A stretch of 64,000 nt of DNA from Mycobacterium stomatepiae (GCF_010731715.1 NZ_AP022587.1:3038001-3102000), one strand, 5' to 3'; counted from the stretch's first letter, positions 27,660 through 37,416 are shown. Translations and numbers: made by a program. Notes: a model not told the origin generated them from the sequence alone.

Positions 27660-28358
27660 ATGCAGTACTTCTTGCTGTTGATCAGCAAAGAGCAAGACCG
27701 TACACCCGACGATCCAGCCACCGCGATGGCGGCGTGGCAGAGCTTCCATGCCAAAGCCGGCCCGGCGATCAAATCCGGAGACGCCCTGGCGCCCGCCGCC
27801 GGCGCGACGGTGATCACCGGCGGCCCCGACACCCGGGTCGTCACCGACGGACCGTTCGCCGAGTCCGCCGAGGTGGCCTGCGGCTATTACGTGTTCGAAG
27901 CGGAAAACCTCGACGAGGCGCTGGCCTTGGCGCGCGATATCCCGCTCGCCACGTATGGCGCCGTGGAAGTGTGGCCCGCGGTCCACGCGCTGGAGCCGTC
28001 GCGTGCGCTGACCGGCAACGACTGGCTGGCGCTGTTGCTGGAACCGGCCGAAAAGGCGCACACCCCCGGCACGCCGGAGTGGGAAGCCGTGGCGGCCAAG
28101 CACGCGGATCTGCACGCCGCGGCGGGCGATCACATTGTCGGCGGGGCCGCATTGCACGATCGGTCCACCGCGACGACGGTGCGGGTGCGCGACGGCGAGG
28201 TGCTGATCACCGACGGGCCGTATGTGGAGGGCGCCGAAATCGCCACCGGGATCTACCTGATTGGTGCCGCGGATCGCGACGAGGCCGTCAAGATCGCGTC
28301 GATGATTCCCGCTTCCACGGTGCAGCTGCGGCAGCTGGCTGGGATCTCGGGACTCTAG
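27660..28358 (+). CDS. Tandem YCII (DGPF) domain protein
   Basis: A 232-residue protein made of two YCII/DGPF repeats. The first (about 1-100) contains QYFLLLISKEQ and VVTDGPFAESAEVACGYYVFEA as its core. The second (about 110-228) contains LLEPAEKAHTP and LITDGPYVEGAEIATGIYLIGA. YCII proteins have a ferredoxin-like fold and are the standard genomic partners of ECF42 sigma factors, usually as separate single-domain proteins. GGAGGTGAC fixes the ATG. The sigma gene starts 9 bases after the stop. Its role as a sensor or enzyme is not established. Confidence 0.88.
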   Translation: MQYFLLLISKEQDRTPDDPATAMAAWQSFHAKAGPAIKSGDALAPAAGATVITGGPDTRVVTDGPFAESAEVACGYYVFEAENLDEALALARDIPLATYGAVEVWPAVHALEPSRALTGNDWLALLLEPAEKAHTPGTPEWEAVAAKHADLHAAAGDHIVGGAALHDRSTATTVRVRDGEVLITDGPYVEGAEIATGIYLIGAADRDEAVKIASMIPASTVQLRQLAGISGL

Positions 28359-28367
28359 CCGCTCGCA

Positions 28368-29594
28368 ATGACCAACCTGGACGGCGTCTTCCGCCGGGAA
28401 TGGGGTCCCGCCGTCGCCGCGCTCGCGCGATGGTCCGGCGATCTCACCGTCGCCGAGGACGCCGTCCAGGAGGCCTGCGCCGAGGCGCTGCGCAGCTGGC
28501 CCCGCGATGGTGTGCCTGAGCGCCCCGGCGGGTGGCTGGTCACCGTTGCCCGCAACCGTGCCCGGGATCGGCTGCGCCGCGAATCCGTCCGTCCCGGAAA
28601 GGAATTAGCGGCTTTCGTGGACGAGATCAGGGCACGTACCGATCACACCGACCCGCATCCGGTTCGCGACGACGAGCTGCGGATGATGTTCACCTGTGCG
28701 CATCCCGCGCTGGACCGGCAGTCGCAATTGGCGCTGACGCTGCGGTTGGTGTCCGGGTTGACCGTCGCCGAGATCGCACGGGCACTGTTGCAGACCGACA
28801 CCGCGGTCGGTCAACGAATCACGCGTGCCAAGAACAAGATTCGTCACGCCAACATCCCGCTGCGGGTACCGCCGGCGCAGCTGTTGGGTGAGCGGACGCC
28901 GCACGTGCTCGGTTGCATCTATTCGGTGTTCACCGAGGGATACTGGTCGACGGCGGGTCCGTCGGCCATTCGAGATGAACTGTGCGACGAGGGCGTTCGA
29001 CTGGCGGGCGAGCTGTGCGCGCTGATGCCCGACGAACGCGAGGCCCACGCCCTGGCCGCCCTGACATTGCTGCATGACTCGCGGCGGGCGACGCGGATCG
29101 ACGACGCCGGGATGCTGGTGCCGCTCGAAGAGCAGGACCGCCGCAAGTGGGACCGCGGCCGCATCGCGCGCGGCCTGGACCGGTTGCGGCTGGCCGAGGG
29201 TGCCCCACCTGCCGCAGGCCCCTATCTGCCTCAGGCGGTGATCGCCGCGGTGCACGCGACTGCGCCATCATGGGAGCAGACCGACTGGGTCACCATCTGC
29301 GCGGCCTATGACCGGCTGCTGGAGTTGACGGGTTCGCCGGTGGCGGGCGCCAACCGCGCACTGGCGGTGGGCTTGCGCGACGGCCCCGACGCCGGCCTGG
29401 TCGCGCTGGACGACGTGGCGCGCGATCCCCGGCTGACCCGCTCGAATCTAGTCGCGACGGTGCGGGCGGATCTACTGCGCCGCGCGGGACGGCCCAACGA
29501 AGCGCTCACCTGGTATCGAACGGCGTTGGAAGCAGGCGGATCCGAGTCCGGCCGCGACTTCCTGCGGCGACGCATTGACGAGTGCGGCGGGTAG
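28368..29594 (+). CDS. ECF-type RNA polymerase sigma factor with long C-terminal extension (ECF42-like)
   Basis: A 408-residue sigma factor. Sigma2 region: VFRREWGPAVAALARWSGDLTVAEDAVQEA. Sigma4 region: LTLRLVSGLTVAEIARALLQTDTAVGQRITRAK in two stretches. From about residue 190 it carries a roughly 200-residue helical extension (GCIYSVFTEGYWSTAG, LAALTLLHDSRRATR, DRLLELTGSPVAGANRALAV) ending in a TPR-like LLRRAGRPNEALTWYRTALE. This extension and the adjacent DGPF gene are the hallmarks of group ECF42. No anti-sigma factor lies nearby; in ECF42 the extension is reported to be needed for activity. The gene is absent from this spot in M. tuberculosis. Confidence 0.9.
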   Translation: MTNLDGVFRREWGPAVAALARWSGDLTVAEDAVQEACAEALRSWPRDGVPERPGGWLVTVARNRARDRLRRESVRPGKELAAFVDEIRARTDHTDPHPVRDDELRMMFTCAHPALDRQSQLALTLRLVSGLTVAEIARALLQTDTAVGQRITRAKNKIRHANIPLRVPPAQLLGERTPHVLGCIYSVFTEGYWSTAGPSAIRDELCDEGVRLAGELCALMPDEREAHALAALTLLHDSRRATRIDDAGMLVPLEEQDRRKWDRGRIARGLDRLRLAEGAPPAAGPYLPQAVIAAVHATAPSWEQTDWVTICAAYDRLLELTGSPVAGANRALAVGLRDGPDAGLVALDDVARDPRLTRSNLVATVRADLLRRAGRPNEALTWYRTALEAGGSESGRDFLRRRIDECGG

Positions 29595-29613
29595 GCGAGG
29601 CGCCCAGCCGGAA

Positions 29614-30321
29614 CTAGGCCTCGGCGAAGTTGCGGGTGATCGACGGGTCGACCGGAATACCCGGGCCGGTGGTCGTCGATACGGTGACCTTCTTCAGGTA
29701 ACGCCCCTTGGACGACGACGGCTTGAGCCGCAGCACCTCGTCGATCGCGGCGCCGTAGTTCTCCGCGAGCTTCTTCTCGTCGAACGAGGCCTTGCCGATC
29801 ACGAAGTGCAGGTTGGCCTGCTTGTCGATACGGAAGTTGATCTTTCCGCCCTTGATGTCGGTAACGGCCTTGGCGATGTCGGGGGTCACGGTGCCGGTCT
29901 TCGGGTTCGGCATCAGGCCGCGCGGGCCGAGGATACGAGCAATGCGGCCGACCTTGGCCATCTGGTCCGGCGTAGCGATCGCGGCGTCGAAGTCGAGGAA
30001 CCCGCCCTGAATCTTCTCGATCAGGTCGTCGCTGCCCACCACGTCGGCGCCGGCGGCGGTGGCCTCTTCGGCCTTGTCACCGACGGCGAACACCGCGACC
30101 CGCGCGGTCTTACCCGTGCCGTGCGGCAGGTTGACCGTGCCGCGGACCATCTGGTCCGCCTTGCGGGGGTCGACGCCGAGCCGGATCGCCACCTCGACGG
30201 TCGAGTCCTGCTTGGTCGACGCCGTCTCCTTGGCGAGCTTGGCCGCTTCGAGCGGGGAGTACAGGTTGTCGCGGTCCACCTTCTCGGCGGCGGCGCGGTA
30301 GGCCTTGCTGTTCTTGCTCAC
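29614..30321 (-). CDS. rplA: 50S ribosomal protein L1
   Basis: A 235-residue L1, which binds 23S rRNA at the L1 stalk and, in many bacteria, represses its own mRNA. Conserved segments include [34 protein letters not shown] and [19 protein letters not shown] start (reverse complement of CAC at 30319-30321). It is downstream of rplK on the same strand, the usual rplK-rplA order, and convergent with the ECF sigma gene. Confidence 0.97.
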   Translation of the reverse strand: MSKNSKAYRAAAEKVDRDNLYSPLEAAKLAKETASTKQDSTVEVAIRLGVDPRKADQMVRGTVNLPHGTGKTARVAVFAVGDKAEEATAAGADVVGSDDLIEKIQGGFLDFDAAIATPDQMAKVGRIARILGPRGLMPNPKTGTVTPDIAKAVTDIKGGKINFRIDKQANLHFVIGKASFDEKKLAENYGAAIDEVLRLKPSSSKGRYLKKVTVSTTTGPGIPVDPSITRNFAEA

Positions 30322-30391
30322 GTGCTAATCCAATCTGGTGTTGGGGTGTGGTTAATTCGAGCCGAAGCTGGCCCTCCCACGGCTAGGGGTC

Positions 30392-30820
30392 TTATTCGAC
30401 GGTGATGCCCATCGACCGGGCGGTACCGGCGATGATCTTGGCGGCGGCGTCGATGTCGTTGGCGTTGAGGTCGGTCTTCTTGGTCTCGGCGATCTCGCGG
30501 ACCTGGTCCCAGGTGACCTTGGCGACCTTGGTCTTGTGCGGCTCGGCCGAGCCCTTACCCACACCGGCGGCCTTCAGCAGCAGCTTGGCGGCGGGCGGCG
30601 TCTTGAGCGCGAACGTGAAGCTACGGTCTTCGTAGACCGTGATCTCCACCGGGATGACATTGCCGCGCTGGTTTTCCGTCGCGGCGTTATATGCCTTGCA
30701 GAACTCCATGATGTTCACACCGTGCTGGCCGAGCGCGGGTCCCACCGGCGGCGCAGGGTTTGCCTGCCCCGCCACGATCTGGAGCTTGATCAGCCCAGCG
30801 ACTTTCTTCTTCGGGGCCAT
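30392..30820 (-). CDS. rplK: 50S ribosomal protein L11
   Basis: A 142-residue L11, part of the GTPase-associated centre and needed for RelA activation and thiopeptide binding. The N-terminal proline-rich hinge reads [21 protein letters not shown], and the C-terminal rRNA-binding domain ends [14 protein letters not shown] start with a purine-rich site upstream. It lies 61 bases after nusG and 70 bases before rplA in one co-directional unit. Confidence 0.97.
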   Translation of the reverse strand: MAPKKKVAGLIKLQIVAGQANPAPPVGPALGQHGVNIMEFCKAYNAATENQRGNVIPVEITVYEDRSFTFALKTPPAAKLLLKAAGVGKGSAEPHKTKVAKVTWDQVREIAETKKTDLNANDIDAAAKIIAGTARSMGITVE

Positions 30821-30881
30821 GAGATTTAGACGTTCCTTCCTGGTTTATGCATCCAGCCGTTCCGGTGAACGGGATGGCTGG

Positions 30882-31667
<786 letters not shown>

Positions 31668-31683
31668 CTATCTTTCTCGGGGC

Positions 31684-32154
31684 TCAGCCGAACACCAGCA
31701 GCACGAGCTTGGTCAGGCCAAGATCAGCAAGTCCGACCAGCGCCACCATGAAGGCGAGGAACACCAGCACCACGGACGTGTAGGTGAACATCTGCTTGCG
31801 GTTCGGCCAGATCACCTTCCGGATCTCCGCAACGACCTGCTTGAGGTAGTTGAAGACGAAAACGAACGGGTTGGCCGTACGGTCGCCGGGTTTCTTCGGT
31901 TTCTTGGGCTTCTTGTCGGCCCCGGCCTTCTTGGCCGCCGAGCTCTTCTTGGAGTCCTTGGAGTCCTCGACCTCATCCGAGGACTCGACGTCCTCGTCGA
32001 CAGCCGCCACTCGCTGCCGGGACCGCTTGCCGGTCGGGCGTTGCGGACGCGCCGCAGGCTTGGTCACCAGGGCGGTCCGACCACCGCTGGTGCTGTCGTC
32101 GGTGTCATCGCCGTCGCGTGCGGCGTCGTTGGCAGTGTCGCCCTCGTCGCTCAC
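31684..32154 (-). CDS. secE: Preprotein translocase subunit SecE
   Basis: A 156-residue SecE. The first 95 residues are a charged, low-complexity cytoplasmic extension with [12 protein letters not shown] basic runs, longer than in proteobacteria. The conserved core then reads [20 protein letters not shown], followed by one membrane helix ([20 protein letters not shown]). It stabilises SecY in the translocon. GTG start with AAAGGAG upstream. The gene follows tRNA-Trp, from which it is separated by a two-copy hairpin repeat. Confidence 0.95.
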   Translation of the reverse strand: MSDEGDTANDAARDGDDTDDSTSGGRTALVTKPAARPQRPTGKRSRQRVAAVDEDVESSDEVEDSKDSKKSSAAKKAGADKKPKKPKKPGDRTANPFVFVFNYLKQVVAEIRKVIWPNRKQMFTYTSVVLVFLAFMVALVGLADLGLTKLVLLVFG

Positions 32155-32234
32155 CGCATGCTCCTTTGTTCGCTGGCTATCTCGCGATCCGTCCCGCGCT
32201 GGTCCATTGGGTCCAGCATGGCACGTCTTCCATT

Positions 32235-32336
32235 GTCCGACTCCTCCTCAGGCCGTTCCGGCCTACATCGTCGTCGGACGTGATTCCGATCGTCCAACTC
32301 CTCCTCAGGCCGTTCCGGCCTGCATCGTCGTCGGAC
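32235..32336. repeat. Two-copy 45-bp hairpin repeat between tRNA-Trp and secE
   Basis: Copies at 32235-32279 and 32292-32336 differ at two positions by eye. Each has an inner perfect stem AGGCCG-TTC-CGGCCT and outer arms GTCC(G/A)A/TCGGAC, so each can fold into a long hairpin. Both start inside the leader of secE, downstream of the tRNA. A 15-base core (CCGACGACGATGCAG) shared with 40664-40678 suggests a dispersed repeat family. Confidence 0.8.
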
Positions 32337-32347
32337 GCTGCCTTTTG

Positions 32348-32420
<73 letters not shown>

Positions 32421-32570
32421 TCGCGGTTGGCAGGCCAACCTGCGCTTACCTTCCGGGGCCTACATGACACGCGCGCTCTCCGTTCGGTGATCGCCGAACC
32501 TATGGACAGCGCGCTGTAATGGGAAAACCCCGAGGTCCGAGTGTACATCGGCACGGGAGTCAGATACTAA

Positions 32571-33092
32571 TTACGCCGTTCTGATGACCTGCCCGGATTC
32601 GGGGTCCCACTTGAGTTGGATCGCACCGTCGTCCGTTTCGCTCGATTGTTCCCGGTATTGCCCCATCAACGTCGTGTAGGCCTCCATCACGACGTCACCG
32701 TTGTCGTCGGTGCAGATGTTCTTGGTGACGACGATGTCGGCGCCGAAGCGCTCGTTGACCGACTCGACGTCCATCCGCCCCCACAGCTTGTCGCCGGCCC
32801 GGATCGGCCGGTTGAAGACGAAGCGCTGTTCTACCTGGACGATCACCAAGTCCTCCATGCCCAGGTCGACGTGGCGGAAGAAATCCAGCTGGACGTACTT
32901 GGCGAAGATCGTGACGAGGGTGAGCGGGGCGAGGATTGAGTCGTAGCCGAGCTCGGCCGCGGCGGCTTCCTCGAAGAAGGCGGGGTGGTCGTTCTTGATG
33001 GCCCGAGCGAACTCGCGAACCTGTTCGCGGCCCACGACGAAGTAGTCCGGATACCGCCAGACCATGCCGCGGATATCGGTTTTCAGCGCCAT
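32571..33092 (-). CDS. hadC: (3R)-hydroxyacyl-ACP dehydratase subunit HadC
   Basis: A 173-residue MaoC-like hot-dog protein, the structural subunit of the HadBC dehydratase of FAS-II, which removes water during late meromycolate elongation. It parallels HadA throughout (GMVWRYPDYFVVGREQVREFA, ILAPLTLVTIF, QVEQRFVFNRPIRAGDKL) and lacks the catalytic Asp/His pair found in HadB. ATG start four bases after the hadB stop. Last gene of the hadA-hadB-hadC unit, which also supplies the substrates modified by the mmaA enzymes upstream in the window. Confidence 0.94.
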   Translation of the reverse strand: MALKTDIRGMVWRYPDYFVVGREQVREFARAIKNDHPAFFEEAAAAELGYDSILAPLTLVTIFAKYVQLDFFRHVDLGMEDLVIVQVEQRFVFNRPIRAGDKLWGRMDVESVNERFGADIVVTKNICTDDNGDVVMEAYTTLMGQYREQSSETDDGAIQLKWDPESGQVIRTA

Positions 33093-33095
33093 GAG

Positions 33096-33524
33096 TTACG
33101 CCAACTTGGCCGACGCGATGGCCCGTCCGAAGATCTTCTTTCCGCCCGTAGTGGCGCTGATCGCGATGACCACCGATTTGTCCTCAGGATCGACCGACTT
33201 GACTCGACCGGTGAAGACCAGCTCGGCACCTTTGCCGTCGTTGGGCACCGGCACCACGGCCGTGAATCGCACGTTGTACTCCGTGACCGCACCGGGGTCG
33301 CCGACCCACGAGGTGACGTAACCGCCGCCGATGCCCATCGTGAGCATGCCGTGCGCGATCGCGGTGTCCAGCCCGACGACCTTGGCGATCTCGTCGTCCC
33401 AGTGGATCGGGTTCAAGTCACCCGAAACTCCCGCATAGTTGACCAGATCCTGCCGCGTGAGCGGATAGGTCTTCTCCGGAAGCTGGTCGCCCACCTTCAC
33501 CGAACTGAACTCACGCAGTGGCAT
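33096..33524 (-). CDS. hadB: (3R)-hydroxyacyl-ACP dehydratase catalytic subunit HadB
   Basis: A 142-residue MaoC/hydratase-2 protein with the catalytic motif SGDLNPIHWDD (D36 and H41, the same numbering as M. tuberculosis HadB), followed by IAHGMLTMGIGGG. It pairs with HadA (earlier) or HadC (later) in FAS-II elongation. The start MPLREFSSVKVG overlaps the end of hadA by 14 bases, indicating translational coupling. Confidence 0.95.
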   Translation of the reverse strand: MPLREFSSVKVGDQLPEKTYPLTRQDLVNYAGVSGDLNPIHWDDEIAKVVGLDTAIAHGMLTMGIGGGYVTSWVGDPGAVTEYNVRFTAVVPVPNDGKGAELVFTGRVKSVDPEDKSVVIAISATTGGKKIFGRAIASAKLA

Positions 33525-33990
33525 CAGCAAACCCCTCTTCCCCATCCTCGCCCGCACGGCCCGCCAGGGTCGTGTAGGTCTCCTGGACGGTCTCGCCGTT
33601 TTCGTTGGTGATGATGTTCTTGGTCACGATGATCTGGGTGCCGTGCGAGACGCGCATCGAGTCGACGTACACATCACAGTAGAGCCGGTCGCCCGCGACC
33701 AGCGGCTTGAAGTACCTGAGCACCTGGTCGACCTGAACGATCTGCGCGTCGGTCACCGCGATATTGGCGTACTTGAAGAACGCCGACTGGGCCTGGTAGC
33801 CGAATACGCAGCAGAAGGTCAACGGGGCCAGCAGCCCCTTGTAGCGGAGTTCGGCCGCGGCGGCCTCGTCGGAGAACCACGCGTCGTCGTTCTGCACGGC
33901 CCCCGCGTACTCGCGAATCTTCTCCCGCTCGACCTCGTAATAGTCGGGATAGCGGTAATGCATCCCGACGAGATCTGTGGTGAACGGCAC
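33511..33990 (-). CDS. hadA: (3R)-hydroxyacyl-ACP dehydratase subunit HadA
   Basis: A 159-residue partner of HadB. Conserved: GMHYRYPDYYEVEREKIREYA, KGLLAPLTFCCVFGYQAQ, QVDQVLRYFKPLVAGDRLYC, GTQIIVTKNIITNENGE. Cys61, the residue modified by activated thiacetazone and isoxyl in M. tuberculosis, is kept, and here an additional Cys60 precedes it. GTG start (VPFTTD). First gene of the had unit, downstream of rpmG2. Confidence 0.94.
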   Translation of the reverse strand: MPFTTDLVGMHYRYPDYYEVEREKIREYAGAVQNDDAWFSDEAAAAELRYKGLLAPLTFCCVFGYQAQSAFFKYANIAVTDAQIVQVDQVLRYFKPLVAGDRLYCDVYVDSMRVSHGTQIIVTKNIITNENGETVQETYTTLAGRAGEDGEEGFADATA

Positions 33991-34040
33991 GGCTTCAAAA
34001 CCTACCTAGTCAGCCTCAATAAACCATTCTTAGGTGGAGA

Positions 34041-34208
34041 TTAGCGCGTTTCGCGGTGCGCCTGGTGCTTGCCGCAGTTCGGGCAGAACTTCTTCAGCTC
34101 CAGCCGGTCCGGGTCGTTGCGCCGGTTCTTCTTGGTGATGTAGTTGCGGTGTTTACACACCTCGCAGGCCAAAGTGACCTTCGGCCGCACATCGGTACTA
34201 GAAGCCAT
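34041..34208 (-). CDS. rpmG2: 50S ribosomal protein L33 (zinc-ribbon form)
   Basis: A 55-residue L33 beginning [18 protein letters not shown] and ending [14 protein letters not shown]. Two CxxC pairs (CEVC, CPNC) form the zinc ribbon, so this is the zinc-replete (C+) paralogue. It lies between tRNA-Met and hadA as in M. tuberculosis rpmG2. ATG at complement 34206-34208. Confidence 0.95.
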   Translation of the reverse strand: MASSTDVRPKVTLACEVCKHRNYITKKNRRNDPDRLELKKFCPNCGKHQAHRETR

Positions 34209-34252
34209 TACGGTTCTCTCTCAAATCTCTCGAACTCTACGTTGTTGTGCTG

Positions 34253-34326
<74 letters not shown>

Positions 34327-34362
34327 TCTGGTACGCGCCGTCCGCCTGTTCGGCGTCCGCCG

Positions 34363-34435
34363 AGCCCCCTAACGGAATCGAACCGTTGACCTTTTCCTTA
34401 CCATGGAAACGCTCTACCGACTGAGCTAAGGGGGC
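34363..34435 (-). tRNA. thrT: tRNA-Thr (anticodon GGT)
   Basis: A 73-base cloverleaf: acceptor GCCCCCT/AGGGGGC, anticodon stem TTTCC/GGAAA around the loop ATGGTAA (anticodon GGT), T arm GGTTCGATTCC and discriminator T. It is 37 bases upstream of tRNA-Met and probably co-transcribed with it and rpmG2. Confidence 0.95.
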
Positions 34436-34521
34436 CGCAAACCCGTAGCGGTCAGTCTTGCCTCGGGCCTAAAAGAGGGTACAGCGCGACGTACGGCGGC
34501 ACCAAACCACGCCGCGGGCGT

Positions 34522-34728
34522 TCAGCCTCCGCCGCCGTTGCGGTCCGGTTGCCACGCGCCGAGGTCGCTGAACTCGTCATAAATGCCCTTTTGGTCGCCA
34601 TCTGCCTCCGCGTCGAGCAGCGTTCGCAACGCCAAGTGGATGACCTCACGCGCGTCGGCCAAGTGATAGCGACGTATCGCCTCTTGGACCAGACCGTCGT
34701 CAACCTCGATCTCGACCTTCTTCAACAT
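34522..34728 (-). CDS. VapB-like antitoxin (ribbon-helix-helix type) without an adjacent toxin
   Basis: A 68-residue protein starting MLKKVEIEVDDGLVQEAIRRY and followed by REVIHLALRTLLDAEADGD, the beta-strand plus two-helix pattern of VapB/DUF2191 antitoxins. The rest is an acidic tail ending in Gly repeats. No PIN-domain toxin lies on either side: tRNA-Thr is downstream and a divergent metallo-hydrolase upstream. It corresponds in position to the small Rv0634A gene of M. tuberculosis. It may act as a stand-alone DNA-binding regulator or be a remnant. Confidence 0.7.
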   Translation of the reverse strand: MLKKVEIEVDDGLVQEAIRRYHLADAREVIHLALRTLLDAEADGDQKGIYDEFSDLGAWQPDRNGGGG

Positions 34729-34839
34729 GAACCAACAATACCGGCGTCGGGCCGGCCGGGCCGCATCGCGAAAGCACGGTTGACAGGCCTTGATACGCCC
34801 GAAATGTCAGGTCGGTCGGCCGGGTCATAGGCTGATGCG

Positions 34840-35562
34840 GTGACAGATTTGTCAGCGGACCGACTGTATTTCCGGCAGTTGCTCTCCGGTCGCGACTTCG
34901 CCGCCGGCGACATGATGGCGACGCAAATGCGCAATTTCTCGTACCTGATCGGTGACCGTCAGACCGGCGACTGCGTCGTGGTCGACCCGGCATATGCCGC
35001 CGGCGATCTGGTGGACGCAGCCGAGGCCGACGGCATGCGGCTGTCCGGCGTGCTGGTCACCCACCATCATCCGGACCATGTGGGCGGTTCGATGATGGGC
35101 TTCGAACTCAACGGGCTCGCCGAGCTGCTGGAGCGTGCCAGCGTGCCAGTGCACGTGAATACCCACGAGGCGCTGTGGGTTTCGCGGGTCACCGGCATCG
35201 GCGTCGACGACCTGACCGCCCACGAGCATGGCGACAAGATCAGCGTCGGCGACATCGAGATCGAGCTGCTGCACACCCCCGGCCATACGCCGGGTAGCCA
35301 GTGCTTCCTGCTCGATGGCCGACTGGTCGCCGGTGACACGCTCTTCTTGGACGGTTGCGGGCGCACCGACTTTCCCGGCGGGGACTCCGACGAGATGTAC
35401 CGCAGCCTGCAGCAGCTGGCGACGCTGCCCGGCGACCCGACCGTCTTTCCGGGGCACTGGTATTCCGCCGACCCGAGCGCGTCGCTGGCCGAGGTCAAGC
35501 GGTCCAACTATGTGTATCGAGTTACCAATCTCGATCAGTGGCGAATGTTGATGGGCGGCTAA
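34840..35562 (+). CDS. Metallo-beta-lactamase-fold hydrolase (glyoxalase II-like)
   Basis: A 240-residue MBL-fold protein with the metal-binding motif THHHPDH (about residues 74-80), further ligands in HTPGHTPGS and LVAGDTLF (Asp), and the final histidine in VFPGHWYS. This pattern fits hydroxyacylglutathione hydrolase/glyoxalase II relatives; in mycobacteria the thiol would be mycothiol. GTG start. It is the Rv0634c homologue in conserved order, and cytoplasmic. Confidence 0.87.
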   Translation: MTDLSADRLYFRQLLSGRDFAAGDMMATQMRNFSYLIGDRQTGDCVVVDPAYAAGDLVDAAEADGMRLSGVLVTHHHPDHVGGSMMGFELNGLAELLERASVPVHVNTHEALWVSRVTGIGVDDLTAHEHGDKISVGDIEIELLHTPGHTPGSQCFLLDGRLVAGDTLFLDGCGRTDFPGGDSDEMYRSLQQLATLPGDPTVFPGHWYSADPSASLAEVKRSNYVYRVTNLDQWRMLMGG

Positions 35563-35686
35563 TGGATTGAGCGGGCGATTGGATCGTGGGATCTTGCTCG
35601 AACATGGGTAATCACCCTGATCATTGCTATTGCGCAGCCGGGCCAGCAGAATTTAGGGTGCACATCGCTGCGATATAAGCGGAGGG

Positions 35687-36529
35687 ATGGATTCAATGGG
35701 GTGGATCCAGGGCGGCTGGCACGGGATTACCGAGGTTGAGTCCAGCACCTGGTTGGCATGGGCGGCGTGGGCCGCGATCGCGCTCGGCGTGATCGCGCTG
35801 GTCTTTACCAACCACCAGATCGGCCGCAACCGGCGGCTGGCCTCCGAGCAGACGCGACCCCACGTGGGCATGCTGATGGAACCGCATGCCGCGGACTGGC
35901 ACGTGATCGAGCTGGTCGTCCGGAATTTCGACCGGACGGCCGCCTACGACATTCGGTTTTCGTTTACGAGTCCACCGACCGTGGCCGAATACGAAAATTC
36001 CACCGACGGCTATGCCGAAGTGGTGGAATTGCAGCTCCCCCGCGAACTGCCGGTACTCGCGCCCGGCCAGGAGTGGCGGATGGTCTGGGACTCGGCGCTC
36101 GACCGCGGCGAGATCGGCGGTGGCATCGAATCCCGCTTCACCGGGAAGGTGATCTACTTCGACCGCCCGGAGAAGCCGCGCGGATGGCGGTTCTGGGAAC
36201 GCGAGCGCCAGCCGCTGGAGACCAACGTGGTGCTGGACTGGGATGCCCTGCCGCCCGTTCAGCGCATCGAGTTGATGACGACGCACGACCTGGCCAAGCG
36301 GGAAAAGCAGAAACTGGAACTGCTGCGCAGCCTGCTGACCTACTTCCACTACGCGAGCAAGGAAACGCGCCCCGACGTGTTTCGCACCAAGATCGAACGA
36401 ATCAACAACGCGGTGGCCGAAACTCAGGACCGCTGGCGCGCGCGGCAGCTCGATGCCCCCACCGACGTCGGCCTGCGTTGGGGTAACTCCCAAGACGATC
36501 TCGGTAAACACCGCGGCGAACACGTCTGA
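35687..36529 (+). CDS. Conserved mycobacterial hypothetical protein with one membrane helix (Rv0633c position)
   Basis: A 280-residue protein with one hydrophobic helix near residues 23-42 (LAWAAWAAIALGVIALVF) followed by a positively charged stretch (RNRRLASEQTR), so the N-terminus probably faces outward and the body inward. The body reads as a beta-rich domain (VIELVVRNFDRTAAYDIRF) and a charged helical C-terminus (LAKREKQKLELLRSLLTYF). No known domain was recognised. GGAGGG sits so close to the first ATG that the in-frame ATG 9 bases later (MGWIQGG) may be the true start. Confidence 0.75.
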   Translation: MDSMGWIQGGWHGITEVESSTWLAWAAWAAIALGVIALVFTNHQIGRNRRLASEQTRPHVGMLMEPHAADWHVIELVVRNFDRTAAYDIRFSFTSPPTVAEYENSTDGYAEVVELQLPRELPVLAPGQEWRMVWDSALDRGEIGGGIESRFTGKVIYFDRPEKPRGWRFWERERQPLETNVVLDWDALPPVQRIELMTTHDLAKREKQKLELLRSLLTYFHYASKETRPDVFRTKIERINNAVAETQDRWRARQLDAPTDVGLRWGNSQDDLGKHRGEHV

Positions 36530-36611
36530 GCAGTCGCACCACGTCCGGCCCCTCGGGGTCACGCAATCTCGATCTGATTCAATCGATCTGCCTGTAGCGA
36601 AGGAGTAACGC

Positions 36612-37307
36612 ATGAGCGGTCCAGTCACCTACAGCCTCAAGGACACCGTCGCGGTCATCCGGATGGACGACGGCAAGGTCAACGCGCTGGGCCCGACCAT
36701 GCAGGCGGCGATCAACGAGGCGATCGACCAGGCCGACGGCGACAATGTCGGCGCGCTGGTGCTCACCGGCAACGACCGGGTTTTCAGCGGCGGCTTCGAC
36801 CTGAAGATCCTGACCTCCGGCGAGGCGCAGCCCGCGATCGACATGCTCCGGGGTGGCTTCGAATTGTCGTACCGGCTGCTGTCCTACCCGAAGCCGGTGG
36901 TGATCGCCTGCACCGGGCACGCCATCGCGATGGGATCGTTCCTGCTGGCCTCCGGTGACCATCGGATCGCGGCGCACGCCTACAACATCCAGGCCAACGA
37001 GGTGAAGATCGGTATGACGATCCCCTATGCGGCCCTGGAAATCATGAAGCTGCGGCTGACGCGTTCGGCATATCAGCAAGCAACCGGGCTGGCCAAGACC
37101 TTCTTCGGTGAAACCGCCCTTGCCGCAGGCTTTGTCGACGAGATCGTGCTGCCGGAGATGGTGGTCAGCCGCGCCGAGGAAGCCGCGCAAGAATTCGCCG
37201 GCCTGCACCAGCACGCCCACGCCGCAACGAAATTGCGTGCCCGTGCGGACACGCTCAAGGCGCTGCGCGCCGGAATCGACGGTATCGAAGCAGAATTCGG
37301 CCTTTAG
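36612..37307 (+). CDS. echA3: Enoyl-CoA hydratase/isomerase-family protein (crotonase)
   Basis: A 231-residue crotonase. The oxyanion-hole segments are LVLTGNDRVFSGGFDLKIL and ACTGHAIAMGSFLLASGDHR. The classical catalytic glutamates are not clearly present, as often in Ech paralogues, so the precise reaction on acyl-CoA is uncertain. AGGAGTAACGC fixes the ATG. It lies where echA3 (Rv0632c) lies in M. tuberculosis relative to the glyoxalase-like gene. Confidence 0.9.
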   Translation: MSGPVTYSLKDTVAVIRMDDGKVNALGPTMQAAINEAIDQADGDNVGALVLTGNDRVFSGGFDLKILTSGEAQPAIDMLRGGFELSYRLLSYPKPVVIACTGHAIAMGSFLLASGDHRIAAHAYNIQANEVKIGMTIPYAALEIMKLRLTRSAYQQATGLAKTFFGETALAAGFVDEIVLPEMVVSRAEEAAQEFAGLHQHAHAATKLRARADTLKALRAGIDGIEAEFGL

Positions 37308-37361
37308 GGAGGAGGCGATGCGGCTGCCCGGGCAACCGCCTCCCCTCCTGTCGCCTCCTCC
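37308..37361. terminator. Bidirectional terminator-like inverted repeat
   Basis: GGAGGAGGCGA at 37308-37318 pairs perfectly with TCGCCTCCTCC at 37351-37361, with a second, nested stem around TGCCCGGGCA. It lies between the convergent ends of echA3 and the patatin gene. No U-tract follows, as is common in mycobacteria. Confidence 0.6.
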
Positions 37362-37416
37362 GCTTCGCAGTGTGGCACGAAGACGACGGGCCGTCACTTC
37401 ACCTTTGAACCAGGTG

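Noticed and set aside
34363..34435. Reading this tRNA as anticodon CAT (tRNA-Met)
   Set aside because: The stem TTTCC/GGAAA sets the loop as ATGGTAA, so the anticodon is GGT (Thr); the CAT in the sequence straddles the stem and loop.
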